Assembly: GCA_945988865.1 (NCBI GenBank)
Contig: CAMFTQ010000027.1
Span: forward strand, 1 to 7,533
Reading direction: 5' to 3'
Origin: an uncultured Anaeromassilibacillus sp.
Lineage (GTDB): Bacteria; Bacillota; Clostridia; Oscillospirales; Acutalibacteraceae
DNA length: 7,533 nucleotides
Below are positions 1-5,249 of this stretch, piece after piece; the first letter of the stretch is position 1; every line of letters starts with the position of its first letter. A program made the position numbers and the translations under genes. The notes under the pieces are model-generated. The model made no database searches and was not told where the DNA came from. It was given only the letters and a program-made list of their open reading frames with translations.

Positions 1-470
1 CGCTTTCCGTTTAAGAGTGTATCGTAATACAGCTTTGGAAAACGATGCAAAGAATGAGTACCGAAAACAAGGTTTACAAAAGGAAAGCTGTTGTATATTT
101 TATTTGCAATATGCTCCTGCTCCATCATACAACCGCACAATGCAATCACCGTTGACGGATGACGGCGTTTCAGTGCTTTTAATGCACCGACATTACCGAA
201 AACTCTGTCCTCTGCGTGTTCACGCACCGCACAGGTGTTAAAAAGAATAAAGTCTGCTTCCTGTGGAGTATCTGAAAATGTAAAGCCGGCAAGTGATAGC
301 ATACCTTTTATTTTTTCGCTGTCGGCAACATTCTGCTGACAGCCGTAGGTTCTGATAAATGCAACGGGTGTTTCTCCTCTTTTTCTTACCTCCATTATTT
401 CGGCGATAAGTTGAAGGTACTCCTTGTACTCATCAAAATCATTTATTTGTGTAATTTTATTTTCAGGCAA
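1..470 (-). CDS. miaB: MiaB, tRNA-2-methylthio-N6-dimethylallyladenosine synthase (N-terminal part, runs off the window)
   Basis: Radical-SAM methylthiotransferase that converts i6A37 to ms2i6A37 in tRNAs reading UNN codons. Translating the minus strand from 470 gives 156 codons without a stop up to the window edge, which is the N-terminal methylthiotransferase (UPF0004-type) domain. Visible hallmarks are TYGCQQN (Cys44), NTCAVREHAEDR (Cys80) and CGCMMEQE (Cys114), the three cysteines that hold the auxiliary [4Fe-4S] cluster. The radical-SAM CxxxCxxC motif and the TRAM domain lie beyond position 1. The start is a TTG (468-470), chosen because AGGGGG sits 7 nt upstream; no closer ATG exists and the first internal Met is residue 26. 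An N-terminal extension before the conserved domain is common in clostridial MiaB. MiaB rather than MtaB or RimO is favoured by TYGCQQN and NTCAVRE. The gene has its own promoter and is downstream of, and on the same strand as, the response regulator gene. Confidence 0.93.
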   Translation of the reverse strand, partial: MPENKITQINDFDEYKEYLQLIAEIMEVRKRGETPVAFIRTYGCQQNVADSEKIKGMLSLAGFTFSDTPQEADFILFNTCAVREHAEDRVFGNVGALKALKRRHPSTVIALCGCMMEQEHIANKIYNSFPFVNLVFGTHSLHRFPKLYYDTLLNGK

Positions 471-477
471 AGCTTCG

Positions 478-483
478 CCCCCT
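478..483 (-). promoter_or_regulatory. Ribosome-binding site of miaB deciding a TTG start
   Basis: AGGGGG read on the minus strand, 7 nt before the TTG codon at 468-470. It is the only strong Shine-Dalgarno sequence ahead of the conserved MiaB domain, so it fixes a non-ATG start. Confidence 0.75.
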
Positions 484-504
484 AACTCTTGTACTATCCG
501 AGTT

Positions 505-533
505 ATTATACCACTAAATATATGATTATTCAA
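505..533 (-). promoter_or_regulatory. Sigma-A promoter of miaB (extended -10)
   Basis: On the minus strand, TTGAAT (528-533) is followed after 17 bp by a perfect TATAAT (505-510), preceded by TGG, which makes an extended TGn -10. The predicted start near position 498 gives a leader of roughly 28 nt with the AGGGGG site inside it. miaB can therefore be transcribed independently of the response regulator gene upstream. Confidence 0.8.
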
Positions 534-570
534 TAGAAAACAAGTATTTTTTTGTAAAAAGCGAAAATGA

Positions 571-619
571 GTAAATTCCCAAAGTAAGCTCCGATGTGGA
601 ATTTACTTTGGGAATTTAC
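571..619 (-). repeat. 17-bp perfect inverted repeat, possible terminator of the response regulator gene
   Basis: GTAAATTCCCAAAGTAA (571-587) and its exact reverse complement (603-619) flank a 15-nt spacer. The spacer and right arm also carry the nonamer GGAATTTAC at 598-606, repeated at 611-619, so the left arm could pair with either copy. It lies 54 bp after the stop of the response regulator gene and 38 bp upstream of the miaB -35 box. On the minus strand the stem is followed by T-rich but interrupted sequence (TCATTTTCGCTTTTT), so it is a non-classical terminator at best. An operator or a repeat family member is an alternative. Confidence 0.6.
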
Positions 620-672
620 GATTAAAATATTGTTATAAGGCTAAAGCACGGATTTTTATGGGAATGACGGTT

Positions 673-1377
673 TTATCCAATAGAAAGTCTGTATCCTCTT
701 CCCCATACGGTATGTATATATTTTTCTTTATCCGGGCTTGAATTGAGCTTTTTGCGAAGATTATATACGTGGGTGTTTAATATTTTATCGCACTGAAAAA
801 ATTCGTTGTCCCAGATACTGTTGTAGATTTCCTCTTTTGAGATTATTTCCTGAGGATTTTGCATCAACAGCTTTAGAATTTTAAATTCTTTCAGCGTCAA
901 ATCTATATGGCTGTTATTAACAAGCACAACATGACGCTTGGTATCGAGCATAATATCCTTATATTTTAGATATTCTGAGGCTGACGAGGTTTTGTATCTG
1001 CGTAATACGGAATTAACTCTTGCCAAAAATTCGCACACATCAAACGGAACACTTAAAAAATCGTCTGCCCCGAGGTTGAGGGCGGACACCTTTGCACTGA
1101 ATGTATTTTCACGTGATATACAAAGTATAGGAATATCTGTTTTATTTCTTACTGAGGTTATTATATTTTCGTCAAAATCACCTTGTGCTTCTAAATCTAA
1201 TATAAAAAGGCTTATTATATTGCTGTCAATCAACAACTCCTTTACACAGTCGGAATAATCATAGACTGACTTGACTGAATAGCCTGCGTTTTTACAGATT
1301 TCACAAATCATTGAGTTTAATATTTTCTCGCTTTCGATCACAAGAATAAATTTTTCAATCAAAACAATCACGCCCAA
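673..1377 (-). CDS. OmpR/PhoB-family response regulator with an atypical receiver domain (orphan)
   Basis: DNA-binding transcription regulator of 234 aa. Residues about 9-127 form a CheY-like receiver and about 137-232 a winged-helix DNA-binding domain (LTLKEFKIL at 160-168, NTHVYNLRKKL recognition region, WGRGYRL wing at the C-terminus). The phospho-acceptor Asp61 (LFILDLE) and Ser88 at the Thr/Ser position are present. The acidic pair is Glu15-Ser16 instead of Asp-Asp, and the invariant Lys is Val110 (DDFLSVPFD instead of DYLTKPF). This suggests altered or phosphorylation-independent switching, which is an inference. No histidine kinase gene is in the window. The start is uncertain: TTG at 1375-1377 is the first possible codon after an in-frame TAA at 1384-1386, but the only good Shine-Dalgarno (AGGTGA, 1394-1399) is 16 nt away. 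GTG 1369-1371 or TTG 1360-1362 are alternatives that keep the domain whole. The target genes are unknown. Confidence 0.88.
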   Translation of the reverse strand: MGVIVLIEKFILVIESEKILNSMICEICKNAGYSVKSVYDYSDCVKELLIDSNIISLFILDLEAQGDFDENIITSVRNKTDIPILCISRENTFSAKVSALNLGADDFLSVPFDVCEFLARVNSVLRRYKTSSASEYLKYKDIMLDTKRHVVLVNNSHIDLTLKEFKILKLLMQNPQEIISKEEIYNSIWDNEFFQCDKILNTHVYNLRKKLNSSPDKEKYIHTVWGRGYRLSIG

Positions 1378-1407
1378 AATAAGTTAAGTATTTTCACCTG
1401 TAAATAC

Positions 1408-1448
1408 AAAAAATTACTCTTTAAAGCATATATTATGCCTAAAGAGTA
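1408..1448 (-). terminator. Intrinsic terminator of rnpB
   Basis: On the minus strand TACTCTTTA (1440-1448) pairs with TAAAGAGTA (1415-1423). An inner GCATA/TATGC stem continues it with one bulged T, and a run of six T follows (1408-1413). It begins just after the RNase P RNA 3' end. The run ends about 30 bp before the first possible start of the response regulator gene. Confidence 0.85.
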
Positions 1449-1450
1449 TT

Positions 1451-1800
1451 GGTGCGACTAAATCGATAAGCCGAGTTCTGTCGTGAACAGCCATCTATCT
1501 TGGCAGTGAGTTGCCTGCACTGCTCAGTGCCACCTCCAAAGGACACGCCGAGCAAGCGTATATGTCCTACCACGGTGTTGCTCCGAATAGGGTTTACATG
1601 GCAGTCGGGTTCCCCCGACTCCGGTGAGCTCTTACCTCGCCTTTCCACCCTTACCTTAAATTTTAAGGCGGTATATCTCTGTTGCACTTTCCCTGGGGTC
1701 GCCCCCGGCGGCCGTTAGCCGTTATTCTTGCTCTGTGGAGCTCGGACTTTCCTCGGACAGTTCCTTTCGGAATTTGCCCGTAGCTGTTTAATTTACTCGC
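1451..1800 (-). ncRNA. rnpB: RNase P RNA, bacterial class A
   Basis: Catalytic RNA that removes 5' leaders from pre-tRNAs. Conserved elements in order on the minus strand are GAGGAAAGTCCG (1743-1754, 5' side of P4), GTGCAACAGAGA (1676-1687), an AGGTAAGGGTG...GAGGTAAGAGCTCACC segment, GTAAACCC..CGGAGCAA, and ACAGAACTCGGCTTA (1467-1481, 3' side of P4). The ends are set by helix P1: GCGAGTAAAT at 1791-1800 pairs with ATTTAGTCGC at 1454-1463 except for one G-G mismatch, and the 3' end extends to CACC, as in E. coli. The resulting length of about 350 nt fits class A rather than the Bacillus class B. A consensus promoter places the start at about 1800 and a terminator follows. The loop that contacts tRNA CCA reads UGU instead of GGU (see findings). 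Open frames across this region are not genes. Confidence 0.97.
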
Positions 1801-1806
1801 AGGGGT

Positions 1807-1835
1807 ATTTTATAATAAAAATGAAAAAATGTCAA
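1807..1835 (-). promoter_or_regulatory. Consensus sigma-A promoter of rnpB
   Basis: On the minus strand a perfect TTGACA (1830-1835) is followed after 17 bp by TAAAAT (1807-1812). The expected start, about 7 nt further on, falls at position 1800, exactly where helix P1 of the RNase P RNA begins. This suits a constitutively expressed housekeeping RNA. Confidence 0.88.
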
Positions 1836-1843
1836 TGATAAGG

Positions 1844-1872
1844 TTGCGTTTTTTGACCTTTTTAATTATAAT
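1844..1872 (+). promoter_or_regulatory. Probable promoter of the malic enzyme gene
   Basis: TTGCGT (1844-1849), a 17-bp gap, then a perfect TATAAT (1867-1872). The start would be near 1879, giving a leader of about 29 nt that contains GGAGG (1894-1898), 9 nt before the ATG. A second TATAAT at 1884-1889 would start transcription inside the ribosome-binding site and is less likely. The -35 box is only 8 bp from the divergent rnpB -35 box. Confidence 0.55.
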
Positions 1873-1907
1873 TAAGATGTATATATAATTTTTGGAGGTT
1901 TCAGGAT

Positions 1908-3086
1908 ATGGATATAAGACAGGAATCGCTTAAAAAACACGCTCAGTGGAACGGTAAAATAGAGGTCGTTTCAAGAGTTAGGATTGACACATCAGAGGAT
2001 TTATCCTTGGCATATACTCCCGGTGTCGCCGAGCCTTGCCTTGAAATAAACAAGGACTATGAAAAGTCCTTTACGCTGACAAGAAGAAATAATCTTGTTG
2101 CAGTTGTAACAGACGGTACTGCCGTACTTGGTCTTGGAGATATAGGTCCTGAGGCGGGTATGCCTGTTATGGAGGGTAAATGCGCACTGTTTAAAGAATT
2201 TGCAGATGTTGACGCTTTCCCTATCTGTATCAGGAGCAAGGACGTTGATGAAATTGTAAGAACCGTTTATCTTATCAGCGGCAGCTTCGGCGGAATTAAC
2301 CTTGAGGATATAGCGGCTCCACGTTGCTTTGAAATAGAAAGAAAGCTAAAGGAAATCTGCGATATTCCCGTATTTCACGACGACCAGCACGGAACGGCTA
2401 TTGTAGTTGCGGCGGCTCTTTTTAACGCATTAAAGATTGTTAAAAAGGATATTAAAAACGTAAAGATTGTTATTAACGGTGCAGGCTCGGCAGGTATCGC
2501 TATAGCAAAGCATCTGCTTAATATGGGTGCTGAAAACATCACAATGGTTGATATTTTCGGAATTCTGTGCGAGGGCGACAGTCAGCTTGACAGCGAAAAA
2601 GCATATATGGCTACAATTACAAACAAGGAGCATAAAACAGGCCTTTTAGCTGACGCACTGGGGGGTGCAGATGTATTTATCGGTGTTTCTGCGCCAAACG
2701 TATTAAAGCCTGAGATGATTAAAACAATGGCAGAAAATCCGATAGTTTTTGCAATGGCTAACCCTACGCCCGAAATTATGCCCAACGAAGCTCGGCAATC
2801 AGGTGCGGCTGTTGTCGGTACAGGCAGAAGCGATTTCCCTAATCAAATAAACAACGTGCTTGCCTTCCCGGGAGTTTTCAGAGGTGCGCTTGATTGCAGA
2901 GCAAAGGAAATAAACGAGGAAATGAAGGTTGCAGCATCACTTGCTATTGCAAGCCTTGTACCCGATGATAAGCTCAGTGCTGAGTACATTCTGCCTAACG
3001 CACTCGATAAGCGTATAGGCTCGGCTGTTGCAAAGGCGGTTGTTGACGCTGCCGTAAAAACAGGTGCTGCGAGAATAACAGAATAA
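1908..3086 (+). CDS. Malic enzyme (NAD(P)-dependent malate dehydrogenase, oxaloacetate-decarboxylating), short MaeB type
   Basis: Cytoplasmic enzyme that oxidatively decarboxylates malate to pyruvate and CO2 with reduction of NAD(P)+. The 392 aa match the compact bacterial form, without the C-terminal phosphotransacetylase domain of long MaeB proteins. The N-terminal domain has [10 protein letters not shown] with catalytic Tyr36, [15 protein letters not shown] (68-81) and Lys91 in MEGKCAL. Metal ligands are expected at Glu133-Asp134 (NLEDI) and Asp159 in the signature FHDDQHGTA (156-164). The Rossmann domain begins with NGAGSAG (190-196). Asp215 follows the second strand (MVDIFG), which leans towards NAD+ over NADP+, an inference only. 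ANPTPEIMP closes the active-site region. The start is the ATG at 1908, with GGAGG 9 nt upstream. tgt follows after 29 bp on the same strand without an obvious terminator, so the two are probably cotranscribed although functionally unrelated. Confidence 0.95.
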   Translation: MDIRQESLKKHAQWNGKIEVVSRVRIDTSEDLSLAYTPGVAEPCLEINKDYEKSFTLTRRNNLVAVVTDGTAVLGLGDIGPEAGMPVMEGKCALFKEFADVDAFPICIRSKDVDEIVRTVYLISGSFGGINLEDIAAPRCFEIERKLKEICDIPVFHDDQHGTAIVVAAALFNALKIVKKDIKNVKIVINGAGSAGIAIAKHLLNMGAENITMVDIFGILCEGDSQLDSEKAYMATITNKEHKTGLLADALGGADVFIGVSAPNVLKPEMIKTMAENPIVFAMANPTPEIMPNEARQSGAAVVGTGRSDFPNQINNVLAFPGVFRGALDCRAKEINEEMKVAASLAIASLVPDDKLSAEYILPNALDKRIGSAVAKAVVDAAVKTGAARITE

Positions 3087-3115
3087 TCTACAAGTAAACC
3101 GAAGGGAAAATTAAG

Positions 3116-4246
3116 ATGTATAAACTTTTAAAGCAAGAGGGCAAGGCAAGGCGAGGCGAGTTTAAGACGGTTCACGGAACTGTGCAAATGCCTGCTTTTA
3201 TGAATGTTGCTACCTGCGGTGCAATTAAGGGCGGTGTGTCGGCACTCGACCTGAAGGATTTAAAATGTCAGGTTCAGCTTTGCAACACGTATCATCTGCA
3301 TTTGCGCCCCGGTGATGAAACTGTAAAAAAGCTCGGCGGTCTGCACAAATTCACAGGCTGGGACGGCCCTATTCTGACAGACAGCGGCGGCTTTCAGGTT
3401 TTTTCGCTTGCAAAGCTGAGAAATATTCACGAGGAGGGTGTGTATTTTTCTTCACACATTGACGGCAGAAGGATTTTTATGGGACCTGAGGAAAGCATAA
3501 GAATTCAGTCAAACTTAGGTTCAACTATAGCTATGGCATTTGACGAGTGCGTTGAGAACCCCTCCCCCTATGACTACACAAAAAATTCAGCACAACTGAC
3601 GGTTCGTTGGCTCAAAAGATGCAAAAAGGAGCTTGAAAGGCTCAATGCACTTGAAAATACCATAAACAAGAATCAGATGCTTTTCGGAATTAACCAAGGC
3701 GGTATTTATAAGGATTTGCGAATTGACCATATGAAAGAAATTGCCGAGCTTGATCTGCCCGGCTACGCTATCGGCGGTCTTGCAGTCGGTGAGGAAGCAG
3801 AGGTTATGTACGAAATAATCGAAGCCGTTGAACCGTTTGCTCCCTCAGACAGACCTCGATACTTAATGGGAGTCGGAACACCGGCAAATATACTTGAGGC
3901 AGTGGCAAGAGGTGTTGATTTGTTTGACTGCGTTATGCCGAGCCGAAACGCTAGGCACGGCCATCTTTACACGTGGGACGGAGTAATTAACATCAACAAT
4001 CAGAAGTACGCAGAGGATCCCTCACCTGTTGACATTAACTGCGATTGTCCTGTTTGTAAAAGCTTCAGTCGGGCATATATACGACATCTGCTCAAAAGCG
4101 GAGAAATGCTCGGTTTCAGGCTTGCCGTTATGCACAATCTTTATTTTTATAATTCTCTTTTTGAAAAAATCAGAGAAGCACTCGACAACGGATGCTTTAC
4201 AGATTTTTACAGCAGGTATAAGGATGTGCTTGCAAAGAGAATTTAG
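3116..4246 (+). CDS. tgt: Queuine/preQ1 tRNA-ribosyltransferase (tRNA-guanine transglycosylase)
   Basis: Exchanges guanine-34 in the anticodon of tRNA-Asp, -Asn, -His and -Tyr for preQ1, or for queuine in some salvaging bacteria, in queuosine synthesis. The 376 aa are full length for the bacterial family. The general acid/base Asp89 lies in ILTDSGGFQVFS and the expected nucleophile Asp271 in GVDLFDCVMPSRNARHG. The zinc site is complete: Cys309, Cys311, Cys314 and His340 (CxCxxC with His 25 residues on). Base-recognition loops are FDEC (Cys145), GINQGG (191-196) and GGLAVGE (220-226). Cys145 and Val224 match the pair typical of preQ1-using bacterial enzymes. The start is the ATG at 3116, with AAGGGA 8 nt upstream. 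In many clostridia tgt sits next to yajC, as here. queA and the preQ1 biosynthesis genes are not in the window. Confidence 0.97.
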   Translation: MYKLLKQEGKARRGEFKTVHGTVQMPAFMNVATCGAIKGGVSALDLKDLKCQVQLCNTYHLHLRPGDETVKKLGGLHKFTGWDGPILTDSGGFQVFSLAKLRNIHEEGVYFSSHIDGRRIFMGPEESIRIQSNLGSTIAMAFDECVENPSPYDYTKNSAQLTVRWLKRCKKELERLNALENTINKNQMLFGINQGGIYKDLRIDHMKEIAELDLPGYAIGGLAVGEEAEVMYEIIEAVEPFAPSDRPRYLMGVGTPANILEAVARGVDLFDCVMPSRNARHGHLYTWDGVININNQKYAEDPSPVDINCDCPVCKSFSRAYIRHLLKSGEMLGFRLAVMHNLYFYNSLFEKIREALDNGCFTDFYSRYKDVLAKRI

Positions 4247-4256
4247 AAGGCTTATT

Positions 4257-4301
4257 ATGCTAAATTTTATCAAAATACTTGCAAGAACAGCTTTTAACTG
4301 A
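4257..4301 (+). CDS. Possible 14-aa small ORF between tgt and yajC
   Basis: An ATG at 4257 opens a 14-codon frame (MLNFIKILARTAFN) ending in TGA at 4299-4301. AGAAGG (4245-4250), which overlaps the tgt stop codon, lies 6 nt upstream and would be a good ribosome-binding site. The peptide is basic and hydrophobic. Its last codons overlap the extended -10 element of the yajC promoter. I recognise no family. It may be a chance frame, and its conservation is unknown. Confidence 0.22.
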   Translation: MLNFIKILARTAFN

Positions 4302-4307
4302 TATAAT
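4279..4307 (+). promoter_or_regulatory. Sigma-A promoter of yajC (extended -10)
   Basis: TTGCAA (4279-4284), a 17-bp gap, then a perfect TATAAT (4302-4307) preceded by TGA, an extended TGn -10. The predicted start is near 4314, giving a leader of about 27 nt before the ATG at 4341. yajC can thus be expressed independently of tgt. Confidence 0.75.
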
Positions 4308-4322
4308 AGTTGAGATATTTTG

Positions 4323-4328
4323 AAAGGA
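4323..4328 (+). promoter_or_regulatory. Ribosome-binding site of yajC deciding its start
   Basis: AAAGGA lies 12 nt before the ATG at 4341. The earlier in-frame TTG (4320) and ATG (4329) overlap or abut this site and so cannot use it. A start at 4341 fits it best, although the spacing is slightly long. Confidence 0.6.
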
Positions 4329-4340
4329 ATGATAAATACT

Positions 4341-4742
4341 ATGAATACTTTTTTGCTTCAACCACAGCAAACTCCTCAGAACGGCACAGGAAACATTATC
4401 TTTATGATTGTTCTTTATGCCGCTATTTTTCTTGCTTTGTACTTTTTCTTAATCAGACCGAACTCTAAAAGAAAAAAGCAGGAAGCAGAGCTTAGAAACA
4501 ATCTTGAAATCGGTGACGAAATCACAACTATCGGCGGTATTGTCGGCAGAGTTGTTGCTATCAAGGAAGAGGAAGATGAAATAATCATTGAAACAGGCTC
4601 TGACAGATGCAAGCTGAAAATGAAGCGCTGGTGCATTTCTTCTGTAAACACAGTAAAGGAAAAGCCGGAAGCAAAAACTGAAGAAAAGACAGAGAAAAAA
4701 GGCTTTTTCTCAAAAAAGAGCGACAATAAAAACGAGAAATAA
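4341..4742 (+). CDS. yajC: YajC, preprotein translocase accessory subunit
   Basis: Small single-pass inner-membrane protein that associates with SecDF and the SecYEG translocon. The 133 aa begin with a short Gln-rich segment, then a transmembrane helix at about 18-38 (NIIFMIVLYAAIFLALYFFLI) directly followed by the family hallmark RPNSKRKKQ (39-47). A soluble domain with GDEITTIGGIVGRVV (58-72) matches the YajC core. The C-terminal 30 residues are a Lys/Glu-rich, low-complexity tail, which makes the protein somewhat longer than the usual 90-115 aa. The ATG at 4341 is preferred over in-frame TTG 4320 and ATG 4329 because of the AAAGGA site. The gene has its own promoter and is followed by a strong hairpin. 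secD and secF, often the next genes, are absent here. Confidence 0.92.
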   Translation: MNTFLLQPQQTPQNGTGNIIFMIVLYAAIFLALYFFLIRPNSKRKKQEAELRNNLEIGDEITTIGGIVGRVVAIKEEEDEIIIETGSDRCKLKMKRWCISSVNTVKEKPEAKTEEKTEKKGFFSKKSDNKNEK

Positions 4743-4767
4743 TCTGATCTTTGAATAAAAATTATAT

Positions 4768-4815
4768 CCCCCGAATATAGTGTACTGACGGTACATTGTA
4801 TTCGGGGGTATTTTT
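4768..4815 (+). terminator. Strong hairpin after yajC, also covering the ribosome-binding site of the next gene
   Basis: CCCCCGAATATAGTGTAC (4768-4785) pairs with 4791-4808 over 18 bp, with two G-U pairs and a TGACG loop. TA and five T follow (4811-4815). This has the form of an intrinsic terminator for yajC. The right arm ends in GGGGG (4804-4808), 7 nt before the ATG at 4816, and this is the only Shine-Dalgarno-like sequence of that gene. The same stem could therefore both terminate transcription and hide the ribosome-binding site. Confidence 0.75.
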
Positions 4816-5217
4816 ATGAATAAAGAAATTGGCAATTCTGTAATTATTAAGGGCGTTCTTTTTGGTGTATTAACAGGTGGTATGATTATTGCGGCACTTT
4901 TATGCCTATGCGCAATTATATTTGTTTATTCAAACTCTCTGCCCGGTCAGTACGTAGAGTACATAATGCTGTTTATCGACTTTTGGGGCGGTTTATTCGG
5001 TGGGTATATTTCGGCAAGAATTATAAAAGCACGTGGCATTATATGGGGCTGTGTGTGCGGTCTTACGCTATTTTTCATAATTTTAATTGCCGGTTTGAGT
5101 ACAAGCGACAGCACACTTACCGTATCGACATTGTTTAAGCTGTTATCGCTCTTAATATCAGGGATAATAGGCGGCATTAAAGGAGTAAACAGAAAAGAAA
5201 AAATACATATAAAATAA
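4816..5217 (+). CDS. Small four-helix membrane protein, resembles TIGR04086 family
   Basis: Integral membrane protein of 133 aa with unknown function. Four hydrophobic segments are visible at about 9-36, 45-67, 72-93 and 102-122, and the C-terminus is a basic tail (VNRKEKIHIK). Glycine-rich turns (GGLFGGYISAR at about 58-68 and SGIIGGIKG at about 114-122) separate or end helices. Length, topology, these Gly motifs and the position right after yajC fit the clostridial TIGR04086 family as I remember it; this was not checked by a search. The start is the ATG immediately after the hairpin T-run; no other Met precedes the first helix. Its ribosome-binding site is enclosed in the upstream hairpin, so expression may be low or conditional. 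The gene converges with ilvE, whose terminator lies just after its stop codon. Confidence 0.8.
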   Translation: MNKEIGNSVIIKGVLFGVLTGGMIIAALLCLCAIIFVYSNSLPGQYVEYIMLFIDFWGGLFGGYISARIIKARGIIWGCVCGLTLFFIILIAGLSTSDSTLTVSTLFKLLSLLISGIIGGIKGVNRKEKIHIK

Positions 5218-5240
5218 AATCGGCGGCTATAAAGCCGCCG
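5210..5240 (-). terminator. Terminator of ilvE between convergent genes
   Basis: CGGCGGCT (5221-5228) and AGCCGCCG (5233-5240) form a perfect 8-bp GC-rich stem with a 4-nt loop. On the minus strand it is followed by ATTTTATTTTAT, a good U-rich tail, so it serves ilvE, which ends 10 bp before it. The plus side (AAAGTATTAT) lacks a U-run, so termination of the membrane protein gene there would be weaker. The T-tract lies over that gene's last codons. Confidence 0.82.
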
Positions 5241-5249
5241 AAAGTATTA

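Noticed and set aside
17..241. Plus-strand open frame of 74 codons
   Set aside because: It lies antisense to miaB, whose conserved cysteine motifs are on the minus strand.
938..1258. Plus-strand open frame of 106 codons opposite the response regulator
   Set aside because: The minus-strand frame encodes recognisable receiver and winged-helix domains; the antisense frame has no recognisable domain and no ribosome-binding site that I can see.
1439..1718. Open frames on both strands
   Set aside because: They fall inside the RNase P RNA gene and its terminator, which are structured RNA.
4029..4301. 90-codon plus-strand frame overlapping the tgt 3' end
   Set aside because: Most of it is the +1 frame of tgt (zinc-site region). 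Only its last 14 codons, beyond the tgt stop, are kept as a weak small-ORF candidate.
4320..4340. Earlier starts of yajC (TTG 4320, ATG 4329)
   Set aside because: The AAAGGA site overlaps or abuts them, so it can only serve the ATG at 4341.
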